Shown in pieces: positions 1-9,592 of a DNA stretch of 64,000 nt (positions are counted from its first letter, which is position 1; every line of letters starts with the position of its first letter). The notes below the pieces were generated by a model that saw only the letters and a list, made by a program, of their open reading frames with translations, did no database searches and was not told the DNA's origin. The stretch covers positions 8,126,274-8,190,273 of the forward strand of contig NC_089390.1 of the NCBI RefSeq assembly GCF_003171515.1. Direction: 5' to 3'. This DNA is from Pyrenophora tritici-repentis. Taxonomy: Eukaryota > Ascomycota > Dothideomycetes > Pleosporales > Pleosporaceae. Made by a program: the position numbers and the translations under genes.

Positions 1-3
1 CAC

Positions 4-14
4 GTAATTGCAGT
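4..14 (+). promoter_or_regulatory. Self-priming primer-binding site of element A
   Basis: GTAATTGCAGT begins one base inside the LTR end. It is the perfect 11-nt complement of ACTGCAATTAC at 6956-6966 in the LTR. No TGG-type tRNA complement is present. In Tf1/sushi elements the first 11 nt of the mRNA fold back onto the PBS and prime minus-strand synthesis; the same mechanism is inferred here. The same pair occurs in copy 2 (32999-33009). Confidence 0.7.
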
Positions 15-69
15 CACCGAACACTGGCCCAACGGTGCGCCTCACGAGAAGCGCCCCGTCGAACAAGTC

Positions 70-2379
70 ATGAACCCTCTGGGGGCTCGTGACTCCCCTC
101 ATCCCGAGATCGTGGAACTCCTCACTGAGGAGACATCGCGCGATACTCGCCCCAGCACTACAGAACACCGAAATCCTGCCCTCGGCGTCCCTCGTTTCAT
201 GCGAGAGACGGCCGCAACCATGAACCGCTCCCGTATGGACGAGAGCCACGAGAACTCAGCCCCGAACAGCCTTCGCGTGCGACGGCGCCCACCTCCCAGA
301 CCAAAGAAACCCTAGAGCGTCGCGCCAGCGGCCTCCCCCGAGCACACGGCAAGAACAACCTCTTCGACAGGGACGTACGCATTCCAGGACGCTACCCCTC
401 CCTCGGCCACACCGATAGTGTACAGCAGCCACTGGACATTTCCGACGACTCTGACGACGAGCTTCCGACCACAATCACTACGCGCAAGAAGGGCGTGGCC
501 TTCATAGACCATCGCGCCGACTTGAGCAGCCCATTGGGCATACGCTACCCATTAATGAGCGAGCAACGCCGCTACTCGCGCCAGTCTCAGGCCGAAGTCG
601 ACACTGATTATTTTTCTGAAGCGTGGCTCTCACCTGGACCCGCCGCGTCCTTAGAACCCCTAGTTGAACACGCCTACGAGCGTGCGCAATTCGAGCGACA
701 GCCCTCTACGTCCTACGTCATTCCTCGCGAGGATAACGTGACCACCTTCGACCTCTGGAGAACGATGCGCAAGGCAACCCCCAACGCAAAGATTCTCTCC
801 ACACTACGCCTATCGGACATACGAATAATGACCAGTCTAAGGCGTTGAACAGACTATATGATCAAATCCGCGATATGTGGAGAGACCTCGGCAACGAGCG
901 CAAACACAGCGATCAGTTAGGCGAACAGCTTCTCGCAAGAGACAAGGTCATCGAAAACCTCCACAGCAAGGATCAAGAAACCCAAGATATCCTTGAGGGT
1001 TACAAGGGCGACGTCGCTGACACACAGGCTGTCCTTAAGAACTGCCAGGACCAACTTCAGTCTTCCGTCGCTACAGTTGCACGCCTAACCGAGGAGCTCC
1101 GCGACGCGCGCGGAAGCGCTCACGAAGACTACCAGCAGGCCCAGAACCAGGCAGAGAACCTCGCCGCCCGCAAATCGGCCTACAAGGACAAATACCGACA
1201 GGAGCACGACGCCCACCGAGCCACATTAGAGAATATGAAGAAACTCCAGGCTAAGCTAAAACAGGCTACAGCCAAGGTTTCTAGGTCAGCCAGGCGCGGC
1301 CACACAGGCCCTTCCCCCCAGACTCATCGGACTCTGAAGGCGACGATGCCAACAGTCCTCTACCAGCCCTCTCTCGCCAAGGTCAGCGCGGCACTCAGTC
1401 TACGAAAAATCGATACTCCGATGACGAAGAGTACGATCACCGTCGCCACCCCCGCCCAAAGAAACCTGAACCTGAGGCATTCTCCGGTAATGGCACCACT
1501 TCCGCCGACTATCTTAAGTGGAAGATGGACGTCACCGATTGGTTTGCTGATTATCCCTACGAGTTCGCCTCAGAAACCAAGAAGCTTAGCTACATCCGCC
1601 AGAAGACCAAGGACAAGGCTTTCGGATGCCTCCAGCATGGGTACCTCGAACCTGGAGCTGAGTTCGCGCACAGTAACGAGGCTTGGTCTATCCTTGACTC
1701 TGTCTATAAGTCGCTGAACACTAGCATCGAAGCTCAGTCCTGGTATGAGAGCTTGAATTCCACTATGAAGCCCACAGAGTCTATGGGTGAGTACATCGCC
1801 CGCTTTAACGTCGGCACCTCGGCCCTTCGTTGGCCCGACACCCTCAAGATCCAGTTCATGCGCAACCGGCTGCCTGTATGGTGGCGCGACATGACCGCCA
1901 TGAAAGTCTTAGAGTCTAGCCTCACCTACCTTGACTTCTGTCAAACCCTTCGTCTCCTCGAACAGTCCAACCCACAACGAGCCACTACAACTGGCAACCG
2001 TAGAGGAAATCAGAGTTTAGAAGGTGGCGGGGGCGGCGGAGCAGGCGGCAATAAGTCCACTCCCTCTAACGGACCCCGGAACGGTGGATCCAGCTCGGGA
2101 TCTGGCCCCCGTGGCCGCTCTGACATCCAGGTCAAGGTCCTCCGTCACTTAAATCGTTGTTTCAACTGTCTTAAGAAGAATCACACCTTTAAGGCTACAG
2201 GAGGTTACTGCTCTAAGGAGCCGGTCGCCTCTTTTGACTCGTACCCCGAAGTTCAGGACGCTCTTGAGAAGGCTATTGCTAACAATGGCGTACCCGTCGG
2301 AGAGCCAGCCCGCCCTAAGGTCAAGGGCGCCGCAGCTAGCGTCACCTCCACCTCTCCCCAACCTTCGGAAAATGCTTAG
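70..2379 (+). CDS. gag: Gag of element A copy 1 (frame broken in this sequence)
   Basis: Structural polyprotein that should form the virus-like particle. The first plausible ATG is at 70. In order: a basic, disordered N-terminus; a long coiled-coil-like helical region (about 850-1300); an acidic linker; a capsid-like region (about 1525-1980, beginning MDVTDWFADYPYE); a Gly/Ser-rich stretch; and a Cys/His knuckle (CFNCLKKNH) near 2160. It ends at TAG 2377-2379. The frame is broken at 260-263 (C4, C5 in copy 2), 757-758 (GG, GGG in copy 2) and 1314-1319 (C6 in both copies). All three behave as a missing base in a homopolymer, so a sequencing cause is as likely as decay. The next gene, pol, is in another frame. 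Confidence 0.8.
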
Positions 2380-2406
2380 TCCCTGGCGACAGTCGCCCCC
2401 AGGGAC
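2367..2406 (+). promoter_or_regulatory. Possible gag/pol frameshift signal: GGAAAAT, 5-nt spacer, hairpin
   Basis: GGAAAAT (2367-2373) is followed by five bases and then a hairpin that starts at the last base of the gag stop codon: 2379-2389 pairs with 2393-2397 and 2401-2406, with a 3-nt bulge (2398-2400) and a 3-nt loop. Element C has the same arrangement at 40388-40427. The pol frame is reached only if one further base is supplied at the C5 run 2427-2431. A missing A at the slippery run would explain the break as well, so this is a candidate only. Confidence 0.35.
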
Positions 2407-2415
2407 CTCCCCGGC

Positions 2416-5400
2416 ATGAGAAGCCACCCCCAGTACAACCACCAGCACATCCCCTAATTCCCCTGCCCCTTCTGTCGAAGACAGCGAAGAAGAAGAGGAG
2501 TTACATCCTAACCGCTTTGTCGACGATTCTTTGACCCTAGCCCTTTCCCCTACCGTAGAAGTCAGCTCTGACGATGAGTCCGACCCGGATCCAACACTCC
2601 AGGCAATTGCGAACCGTGTCAAGGCTCTAAAACAACAGAGCCAGACTGGATCCCGGATCACCGTCTCGGCCATTGCTGCCGCCGCTATACGCGGTGATAA
2701 GTATCAGCCTCTAGTAGGCCAGCAATTAGTCTTTAAAGGAATCATTTCTTCTCATCGCTCCTCTCCTCAACACGTCGAAATCATGGGTGACACTGGTTGT
2801 GCTTCTCTCTTCATTGATTCTTCTCATGCCCGCGCACATAAATACGACCTTATCTCTCTCTCCCAGCCTGCTACTCTAGAACTCGCTGATGGCTCTCTAG
2901 TGGCAGGCGTTACCCATATGGCCCGGGTAACTGTCACATTTGGCACCCACACCGAAGATGTCCTAGCCTATGTCACCAAACTCTCTGGTGTCCAAATGAT
3001 CCTAGGAACGCCCTGGTTCCAAACCCATGAACCCCGAGTTAACTGGAAAGACATGTCTCTAAGTTTTGACTCGGAGCACTGTCTAATTAACTGTATCCAC
3101 GACCACCGACCCTGTCACACTCAGAGCAGCCGGCACCACAAGCAACCTCTCCCCAGGTCCCTGACCCTTGCCGGAAGGTTGCTCGTCACCCCAAAGCACC
3201 CCACCAATTGATGTAGCTTTCATCTCTAGCCGCGTAGCCGCGGCAGCCGTCTGTCACGACCAGGACATTTGTATCACCTCTTACGATGAAATCGGCCGCA
3301 TCGCCGAGCTATCCGACAAGGAATGGGAGGACACTCAGCACCTACGTGCTGCAGGAGCCAAAGTGCTCCCAGAGGATTACGAGAAGTTCCGCGACAAGAT
3401 GGAACGTCCGCACATGACGAGACAAGAAATCCTCAAGCGATTACCTAAGGTCCTTCATCCCTTGTACCAAGGTTTTGACCCTAAAGAAGCGGACGAGCTC
3501 CCAGAGCTCCGGGGTAACCTTGACCACAAAATCGAACTTAAGCTCGACGATACTGGCCAGCCGCCTAAGCCGTCATTCCAGCGTCTACGCCCAATGTCCC
3601 GAGATGAAGCCCGAGCGGTGAAACTCTATGTGGACGACATGATCAAGAAAGGACACGTCGAACGCAGCACTTCCGCCTGGGCCGCACCCCTTCTTGTTGT
3701 GCGCAAGCCAGGTGGAGGCATCCGCATATGCGTCGACTATCGCGGTCTGAACGCCCACACTGTCAAGAACCGAAATGCCCCACCACTAATCCGGGACATG
3801 CTTGCTAAGCTCTCAAAATCGCGATACTTCTCCAAGGTAGATGTGATCGCCGCATTCAATAAGATACGCATCAAAGAAGAACATAAACACCTCTCCGCCT
3901 TCATCACGCCCTACGGACTGTACCAATACACTGTTATGCCCTTCGGCATGTGCAATAGCCCAGGAACCTTCCAAGCATACATTAACGACGTCCTACACGA
4001 ATATCTCGATGAGTTCTGCATGGCTTACTTAGACGATGTAATTATCTTTAGTGAGACTCTTGATCAACACGAGAAGCACCTAGTACAGGTAGTCTCTCGG
4101 CTCGCAGACGCCGGATTGCCTATGGACATTCTTAAATCCGACTTCATAACGACAGAGGTTAAATTCCTCGGGCTTATCATCACCGCCGACGGTATTAAAA
4201 TGGACCCAGACAAAGTCAGCGCCATTCAGGACTGGAAGCTTCCGCAATCTCTAAAAGATGTACAAGCCTTTTTAGGTTTTGCTAACTTCTACCGCCGATT
4301 TATACGCGGTTTCTCGGATATCGCAAAACCTTTAACGCATCTCACTAAGGGCGACCCTAAGCTATTCAAGATGACTAAAGAAGCTGAGCGCTCCTTCCTC
4401 GCACTGAAAGTCGCCTTCTGTAGCGACGTGGTGCTCGCCCACTTTGACCCCGACCTAAAGACTATCGTAGAAACTGACGCGTCTGACTATGTGTACGCAG
4501 CAGTGCTCTCCCAGGTCCAGCCAGACGGATCAGTCCGGCCGGTCGCCTATCTCTCAAAGAAGATGTCGCCCACAGAGTGTAATTACGAGATATACGACAA
4601 GGAGCTCCTCGCTATAGTCCGCGCCTTCGAGGAATGGAGGCCAGAACTCGCAGGAGTTCCTGAGGCGGTAGAAGTGCTAACAGACCATCGCGGGCTCGAA
4701 TACTTCCGCTCTAAACGCAATCTCAATCGTCGACAAGCCCGCTGGGCTGAGTTCCTAGAGGAATTCGACTTTCGCATACAATACCGCCCTGGTAAACAGG
4801 GTACTAAACCCGACAGCCTTACCCGCCGGACAGGAGACTTGCCAGACTCAGTCACGGACGACCGGGTCCAGCACCAATGCCAGACTATCCTAGGTTCCAA
4901 CCGATGGGGCGGCAGCTATGCCGCTGTACGCCTCGCCGGAGTATGCCTGGGCGACAATCCTTGCGACCTAGGCTCCGTCCTTACACTGATGCAAGAGAGC
5001 GGCGAAGGCGCTTCACTGTCCACCTCTACAATGTTGGTAGGGTTAGCCCGCTTCTCCCTAAAGGGCACCCATGACCCATATGACGACATCGAAGGAGCCG
5101 ACGATCGCCCCCTCGACGATGTCCTCTTAGAACTCTGCCTTAGCGACCCACGCCTACGCGATGTAAAGACAGCCCTCGCTTCTAATGACCGCCGTATCCC
5201 ACATTACCTCATAGCGGAAGGCATTCGGATGGAACTAGCCGACCTAGAAGCCAGCAACGACGGCAAGCTATTTATTGGCAACGGGCGTCTTGTCGTCCCC
5301 TTCAGTGAGAAACTCCGTACGAGGATTATCGCACACATCCACAATAGCCTACCGGGCGGCCACGGAGGTCGCACGACGACGTACCAACAAGTAAGCCAGT

Positions 5401-6788
5401 GGTACTACTGGCAGGGCATGACGAACACAATTGCGCGCTTTACCAACAACTGTCTAACCTGTAAACGCTCTAAGGTTAACCGCACCGCCAAACATAGTTT
5501 GCTTCACCCGCTGCCTGTCCCTACTCAGTACTGGGATGACATATCCATCGACTTCATCACCCCACTGCCTAAGTCAACCTGGTGTGGTCACTCTTACCAA
5601 CACATCATGGTCGTGGTTGACCGTCTATCAAAAATGAAGAAGTTCATTGCAATGGAAAACCTAGAGGTGCCTACAGTCGTTGACAAGTTTATGGAATACA
5701 TCTGGAAAGAGGAAGGATACCCAAGGTCTCTTGTATCAGATCGGGGCCGCCAATTCACGTCACATTTCTGGAATCGCCTGTGTGCCCAGGTGGGAACGCA
5801 CCCTAAACTCTCTACCTCCCATCACCCAGAAACCGACGGTCAGACCGAGAATGCAAACGCCGATCTCAAACAATACCTAAGGGCGTACGTTAACTACCTA
5901 CAGACGGATTGGGCCCAGCTATTGCCTTTAGCAGAATTTGAAGCCAATTCGGCCATTAGCACAGCTACCGGGTTATCTCCGTTCCTCGCCACAAAGGGAC
6001 GCCAACCGCGATCTGGACTGGAGCCCGCTCACCTTCTGCGCCCCCTTAACAACCACCCTACTATCGCCCAACAGCAACGGAACGCTGATGCCCTCGCCCA
6101 GCGCATTGACACAACGCGCACCTTCCTGCGACAACAAATCCTATGGGCTCAAGACAAGATGAAAGAGTTCGCAGACGCGAACCGATACCCAGCACCACGG
6201 TTCGACGTGGGTGACTGGGTGATGCTGAACGCCCGCCACATTAAAACCGAAAGACCAGTTAAGTCACTAGACCACAAGAATATAGGGCCATACCAGATCA
6301 CTCGGGTCATTGACAACATGGCCTACGAACTAGACCTCCCTCCTCAGCTTAAAGCTATCTTCCCAGCCTTCCACCCATGGCTCCTACAACCGTACGAGGA
6401 CGACGCCTTACCCGGACAACCTCGTCCAGGCGATGCCGCTCCCCCCGAAGTCCACCTTGGCAACGATGGAGTCACAGAATACGTGGTCTCCCAAGTCCTA
6501 GACTCTCGCATACGACGCAATCTCGTCGACCCTCACACAGGTGAGCGTGGATTGCTGCAATACAAGGTGGAATGGGTGGGCGACGATCAGTCAGAGCCAT
6601 GGCAGCCCTACCATAACCTGCGCAGCTGTAAAGAGTCAGTCCAGGACTTTCACAGCCGCAACCCTGGCCGACCAGGACCACACGCCACATTTCATGACTA
6701 CGATGACGACGGACAGCTCGCTATAGCCCTGCTCCAGCTACTAGATAGCAAGTACTCAAATAAGTTTGCGCCTCAGTCGGAACTTTGA
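2416..6788 (+). CDS. pol: Pol of element A copy 1: protease, RT, RNase H, integrase, chromodomain
   Basis: The frame opens after a stop at 2413-2415 with an acidic S/T/P-rich linker and has no obvious initiator Met, so expression as a Gag-Pol fusion is expected. Visible in order: aspartic protease (GDTGCASLF, about 2785); reverse transcriptase with the YLDDVIIFS box (about 4030); RNase H (ETDASDYVY); integrase zinc finger (H..H..CLTC, about 5330-5460); the DDE core (SIDFITPLPK, VSDRGRQFTSHFW, and ETDGQTENAN for the Glu); and a C-terminal chromodomain ending at 6788. Two C4 runs (3151-3154 and 3199-3202) are C5 in copy 2 and shift the frame over about 45 nt. From 3203 on the frame is open to the end. 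Chromodomains of this family direct integration to chromatin marks. Confidence 0.92.
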
Positions 6789-6808
6789 GCGCTTTTCGGG
6801 GGGGGACG

Positions 6809-7016
6809 TGTGATGGTTTTGGGCCGTTGCCCCGCACAGGCCACCTGCCAGATGCCTTAGCGTTGTTTTGATGTTCGCGCACGAGCCACCTGTTTGGTGG
6901 CCCATGCACACCCCCACTTAGATATATTCCGCGCAGAGCTTCTTACAAGCTCTGCACTGCAATTACTTTGTAATTCAACACAGTTTCAAATACCTGACCT
7001 ATGTGAGACCCTTACA
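6809..7016 (+). repeat. 3' LTR of element A copy 1 (208 bp)
   Basis: Starts TGTGATGG and ends CTTACA. It matches the two LTRs of copy 2 (25996-26203 and 33011-33218) by eye along its whole length. Confidence 0.95.
6921..6966 (+). promoter_or_regulatory. LTR promoter core: TATA box, dyad and predicted start
   Basis: A TATA-like GATATATT lies at 6921-6928. A perfect 9-bp dyad (6933-6941 with 6947-6955) follows. ACTGCAATTAC at 6956-6966 is complementary to the PBS. If priming is Tf1-like, the transcript must start at or very near 6956, about 30 bp from the TATA box, which is a normal spacing. Confidence 0.5.
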
Positions 7017-7129
7017 CCTATCTAGGTAGGGCTTAAACTCCTATAGGTAACTACTAGGCTTAAAGCGGTAATCAATCAATCCAATCTGAACCTTCTAGGA
7101 CCCACTTAATTGATTGTTGCGGACTGTGG
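7017..7129 (-). mobile_element. MITE fragment, cut by gypsy A insertion
   Basis: The 113 bp match the reverse complement of one end of the full MITE at 13871-14034, from CCTATCTAGG to the terminal TTGCGGACTGTGG. The other end is missing because the gypsy LTR stops at 7016. The MITE is joined to LINE sequence at 7130. Confidence 0.85.
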
Positions 7130-7530
7130 TAGTAGGCTCGCTTCGAGGCTTGTAGGGACTGTTGGTGCTGTTCTAAACACTCCTAGAGTTTTTCGACAAG
7201 CCAGGTTGTGTAGTGACTGTAGTTTCTTTGTAGCGTAGGGTTGGTTTTGCCAGTATATTTGTGCTCCGTAGTCTGACACGCTAGTTACACATGCTAAGTA
7301 TAGTTGTCTAATAGCGTGTGTTGATAGGCCGAGTTCAATGTTCGCTAGTCTTCCTAGCCTGTAGAAAGCTTGTCTGGCTTGGCTTACACGTATAGACACA
7401 TGTGATTTGAATGATAGTCGGTTGTCTAGATAGATACCTAGCCACTTGACAGTGTCTTTGTGTTCTATCCGGTCGTTGTTTGGGAGTATGAGGGCTCTTT
7501 CTATCCTCTCCTTCTTAGCCCTTACAATAT
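7130..7530 (-). pseudogene. Tad-type LINE reverse transcriptase fragment
   Basis: The minus frame reads a C-terminal RT segment of a fungal Tad1-clade LINE: WLGIYLDNRLSF, then the YGAQIYWQN region and KLQSLHNLACRKTLGVF. It is open from about 7530 and stops within the adjoining MITE. The upstream RT core, the endonuclease and ORF1 are absent. It is not collinear with the RNase H piece at 13266-14195, which lies upstream on the same strand, so this is a separate relic or a rearranged one. Confidence 0.8.
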
Positions 7531-8277
7531 AGCTACTATGCTATCTTCCTTTCTATATTAATCAGTTCTGGCGTTGACTTATTATGCTAGTAAGTAATTA
7601 GATAAGAAGCCTGCGTTTTTCGTTCTTCTATAGAATGTTAGGAGATGGTACTTTCTAAATAGCACAACGGCAGGTTTAAAGGAGTAGGGCACATTAAGCG
7701 CAGCGAAGCCCTTATTCTAAGGCTATAGAAGTAGGGCGCTCTAATCTTTTTAACCCTAGGAACTTGTGTGTAGCTATAGAATGATTTCGTTAATAAACTA
7801 TCTTGTATGTAAGTTTAAAGCATTACGCATCCTGTTAGATACACAATATAATATAACTAATCTGTGCTAATACAATAAGACCGCAAGTTTGCAGCAGGCA
7901 ACACCAATATTTAATAAGAACGTACGTACGTTATAATATCAGGTTTTCTATTGTTATGCTAGATTGATTTATGAAGGCCGAATGGCGTTGTGACTTCCTG
8001 TAACGGGCTGAGCTCTAGGTCAAATGACTAGGCCGCTGGCCTAGTCGCTTCCTTCCTTCTATCACTCCTTCCGCCACAGCACGTGGGCCGTGCGTCAACC
8101 ATGACCTTGTCTATTGTTGGCCTTTACACGAGTGCTTTGTCGTGTTGTCATGCAGTCTTAGCAGCGCCTAACTTAACTAAGATCTTCCCGTGTGCTGCCT
8201 TGAATACTGTGTAGGCAAGAGACACCCACGTCCCTTTGCCGCAAGATAGTCTTTTCTTCAACCACAACTAAGGTCTT
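7531..8277. other. AT-rich spacer with no recognisable gene
   Basis: No convincing reading frame, tRNA or repeat end was found. The composition is more AT-rich than the flanking genes. The 3' flank of the gene at 8278-9240 lies here. Confidence 0.6.
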
Positions 8278-9240
8278 TCAACATTTCGACATATCTAACA
8301 GAGCACTCCGCGCCTTCCATTTCTGTCTTAGGGTGTACACCCACTCGTCCAAGAACATCCACAGCCAAAGAACTGCAAAGCAAAGGGCGATAACAGCGGT
8401 CCCTACGATGCTAATCGCGCTGAACCAGCGAGATGCATGCCAAACAGAAATCCAGTGCACAGCCAGCGACTGATCAGCTGCAAGTGCGACCTGCATGGAG
8501 TTGAGAATGGTAGACACCACAGCAAACACGAACAGCACAGGCCCGTATAGTCGCGCAAAATAGTCGCCATACTGTCCATGCACCTGCTCAAAGTGAAACT
8601 TGCGCAGGAGGAACGGGGCGTAGAAGTTAAGTCGCGTCAGCCTCAGCTCTCCGAAGCAGTACCGCCTTGATACAGCTGAGTCCTGAATGCCGTTCAGGTC
8701 CGAGGTGAAATGGCAGAAGGATGCCCAGTCCACATCCTTAGGAATAAGGCGAAGGCTGTCCTGCTGAGCAAGGTAAAAGTCTGATTCGTGCCTGATCAAG
8801 TAGCGGTACGTCCGCAAGAAGCCAGCCGCGGCCGCGCGAAGGTTCCTGCTACCATCGTCCGGCGATCCTAGCTTTTGATTAAAATACACCTCCCAGAAAT
8901 CGTGCGACAGAAGATATCGTGGAATAGGTTTGATGAATATGCGGTCGTGTATCCACACAAGATGCAGACGGGCCTCTTCTGTTACGATGATCTCGCGACC
9001 TTTGACGCGCTGGCGGTGTAGAGGGTTGATATTCGCACTCGACAAGGTCGTCATGATCCACAGACGCGGTGCCATTCTGTCGAGATCTTCTGACCATAGG
9101 TCGTCATAAAGGAACTTTTTTGTACGATTGAGGTCTTTGAGTAGAACAGAAGGCTGACCAGGCAAGGTTTCGCTCTGCGCTGCGCCGGGTCCCGGCACTA
9201 GATCGTGAACAAGCTGATTTGCTTTAGAAAAGGGTGGCAT
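8278..9240 (-). CDS. DUF6601-like two-helix membrane protein
   Basis: A single uninterrupted 320-codon frame with an ATG at 9240. The N-terminal two thirds are soluble and contain RLHLVWIHDRIFIKPIPRYLL and a region rich in Trp, Tyr and Phe. Two hydrophobic segments follow near residues 230-250 (GPVLFVFAVVSTILNSM) and 270-300 (ISIVGTAVIALCFAVLWLW), and the short tail is basic. The 'IFIKPIPRYLL' stretch and the layout recall the fungus-specific family called DUF6601; that match is from memory. The function is unknown. It diverges from the NLR gene that starts about 350 bp away on the other strand. Confidence 0.7.
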   Translation of the reverse strand: MPPFSKANQLVHDLVPGPGAAQSETLPGQPSVLLKDLNRTKKFLYDDLWSEDLDRMAPRLWIMTTLSSANINPLHRQRVKGREIIVTEEARLHLVWIHDRIFIKPIPRYLLSHDFWEVYFNQKLGSPDDGSRNLRAAAAGFLRTYRYLIRHESDFYLAQQDSLRLIPKDVDWASFCHFTSDLNGIQDSAVSRRYCFGELRLTRLNFYAPFLLRKFHFEQVHGQYGDYFARLYGPVLFVFAVVSTILNSMQVALAADQSLAVHWISVWHASRWFSAISIVGTAVIALCFAVLWLWMFLDEWVYTLRQKWKARSALLDMSKC

Positions 9241-9592
9241 GACTGTTCGAAGAAGATATAGAAAGGTCTAGTCTGTAGCTGTGAACTCTTTTAGGCGATG
9301 TCTAGATGGCAGCATTGGCCTATAGAGGACAGCTAGATGAACTCAGCCGCACCGCGCGCCAGCAGACGCAGGTGGCAGTCAGCCTGGCGCCGCAGCCTGG
9401 TCCCTCAGCCTTGTCACTTTAGCCTGAATACTACTTGCACCACTTCTCGTCTATTTCGCTCTTACTCTCCACTCTATAATCTTCTGTTGCAACAATCTTA
9501 TCTATTAATAGCTTAAGCAGACGCTGCTTCCTGACAGGCGTAATGGTGGGTCGGCCGCAGAACGAAGCGTGCCAAGGCTGACGCGGAACTAG

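Larger units (their letters stand above)
1..7016 (+). mobile_element. Ty3/gypsy chromovirus 'A', copy 1 (5' LTR outside window)
   Basis: LTR retrotransposon with gag, then protease-RT-RNase H-integrase-chromodomain, then a 208-bp 3' LTR. Bases 1-2 are the last two bases of the 5' LTR: the junction matches copy 2 (25996-33218, minus strand), where the complete LTR precedes the same sequence. A G-rich polypurine tract lies at 6798-6808 just before the 3' LTR. The 3' LTR ends inside a MITE, so 7017-7021 (CCTAT) should be one side of the target duplication; the other side is outside the window. By eye the copies differ almost only by single-base changes in C/G runs, and I see no C-to-T decay. Confidence 0.93.

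Noticed and set aside
7915..7935. Palindromic CGTACGTACG run as a regulatory site
   Set aside because: A short dinucleotide-like palindrome in AT-rich spacer without a gene start nearby.
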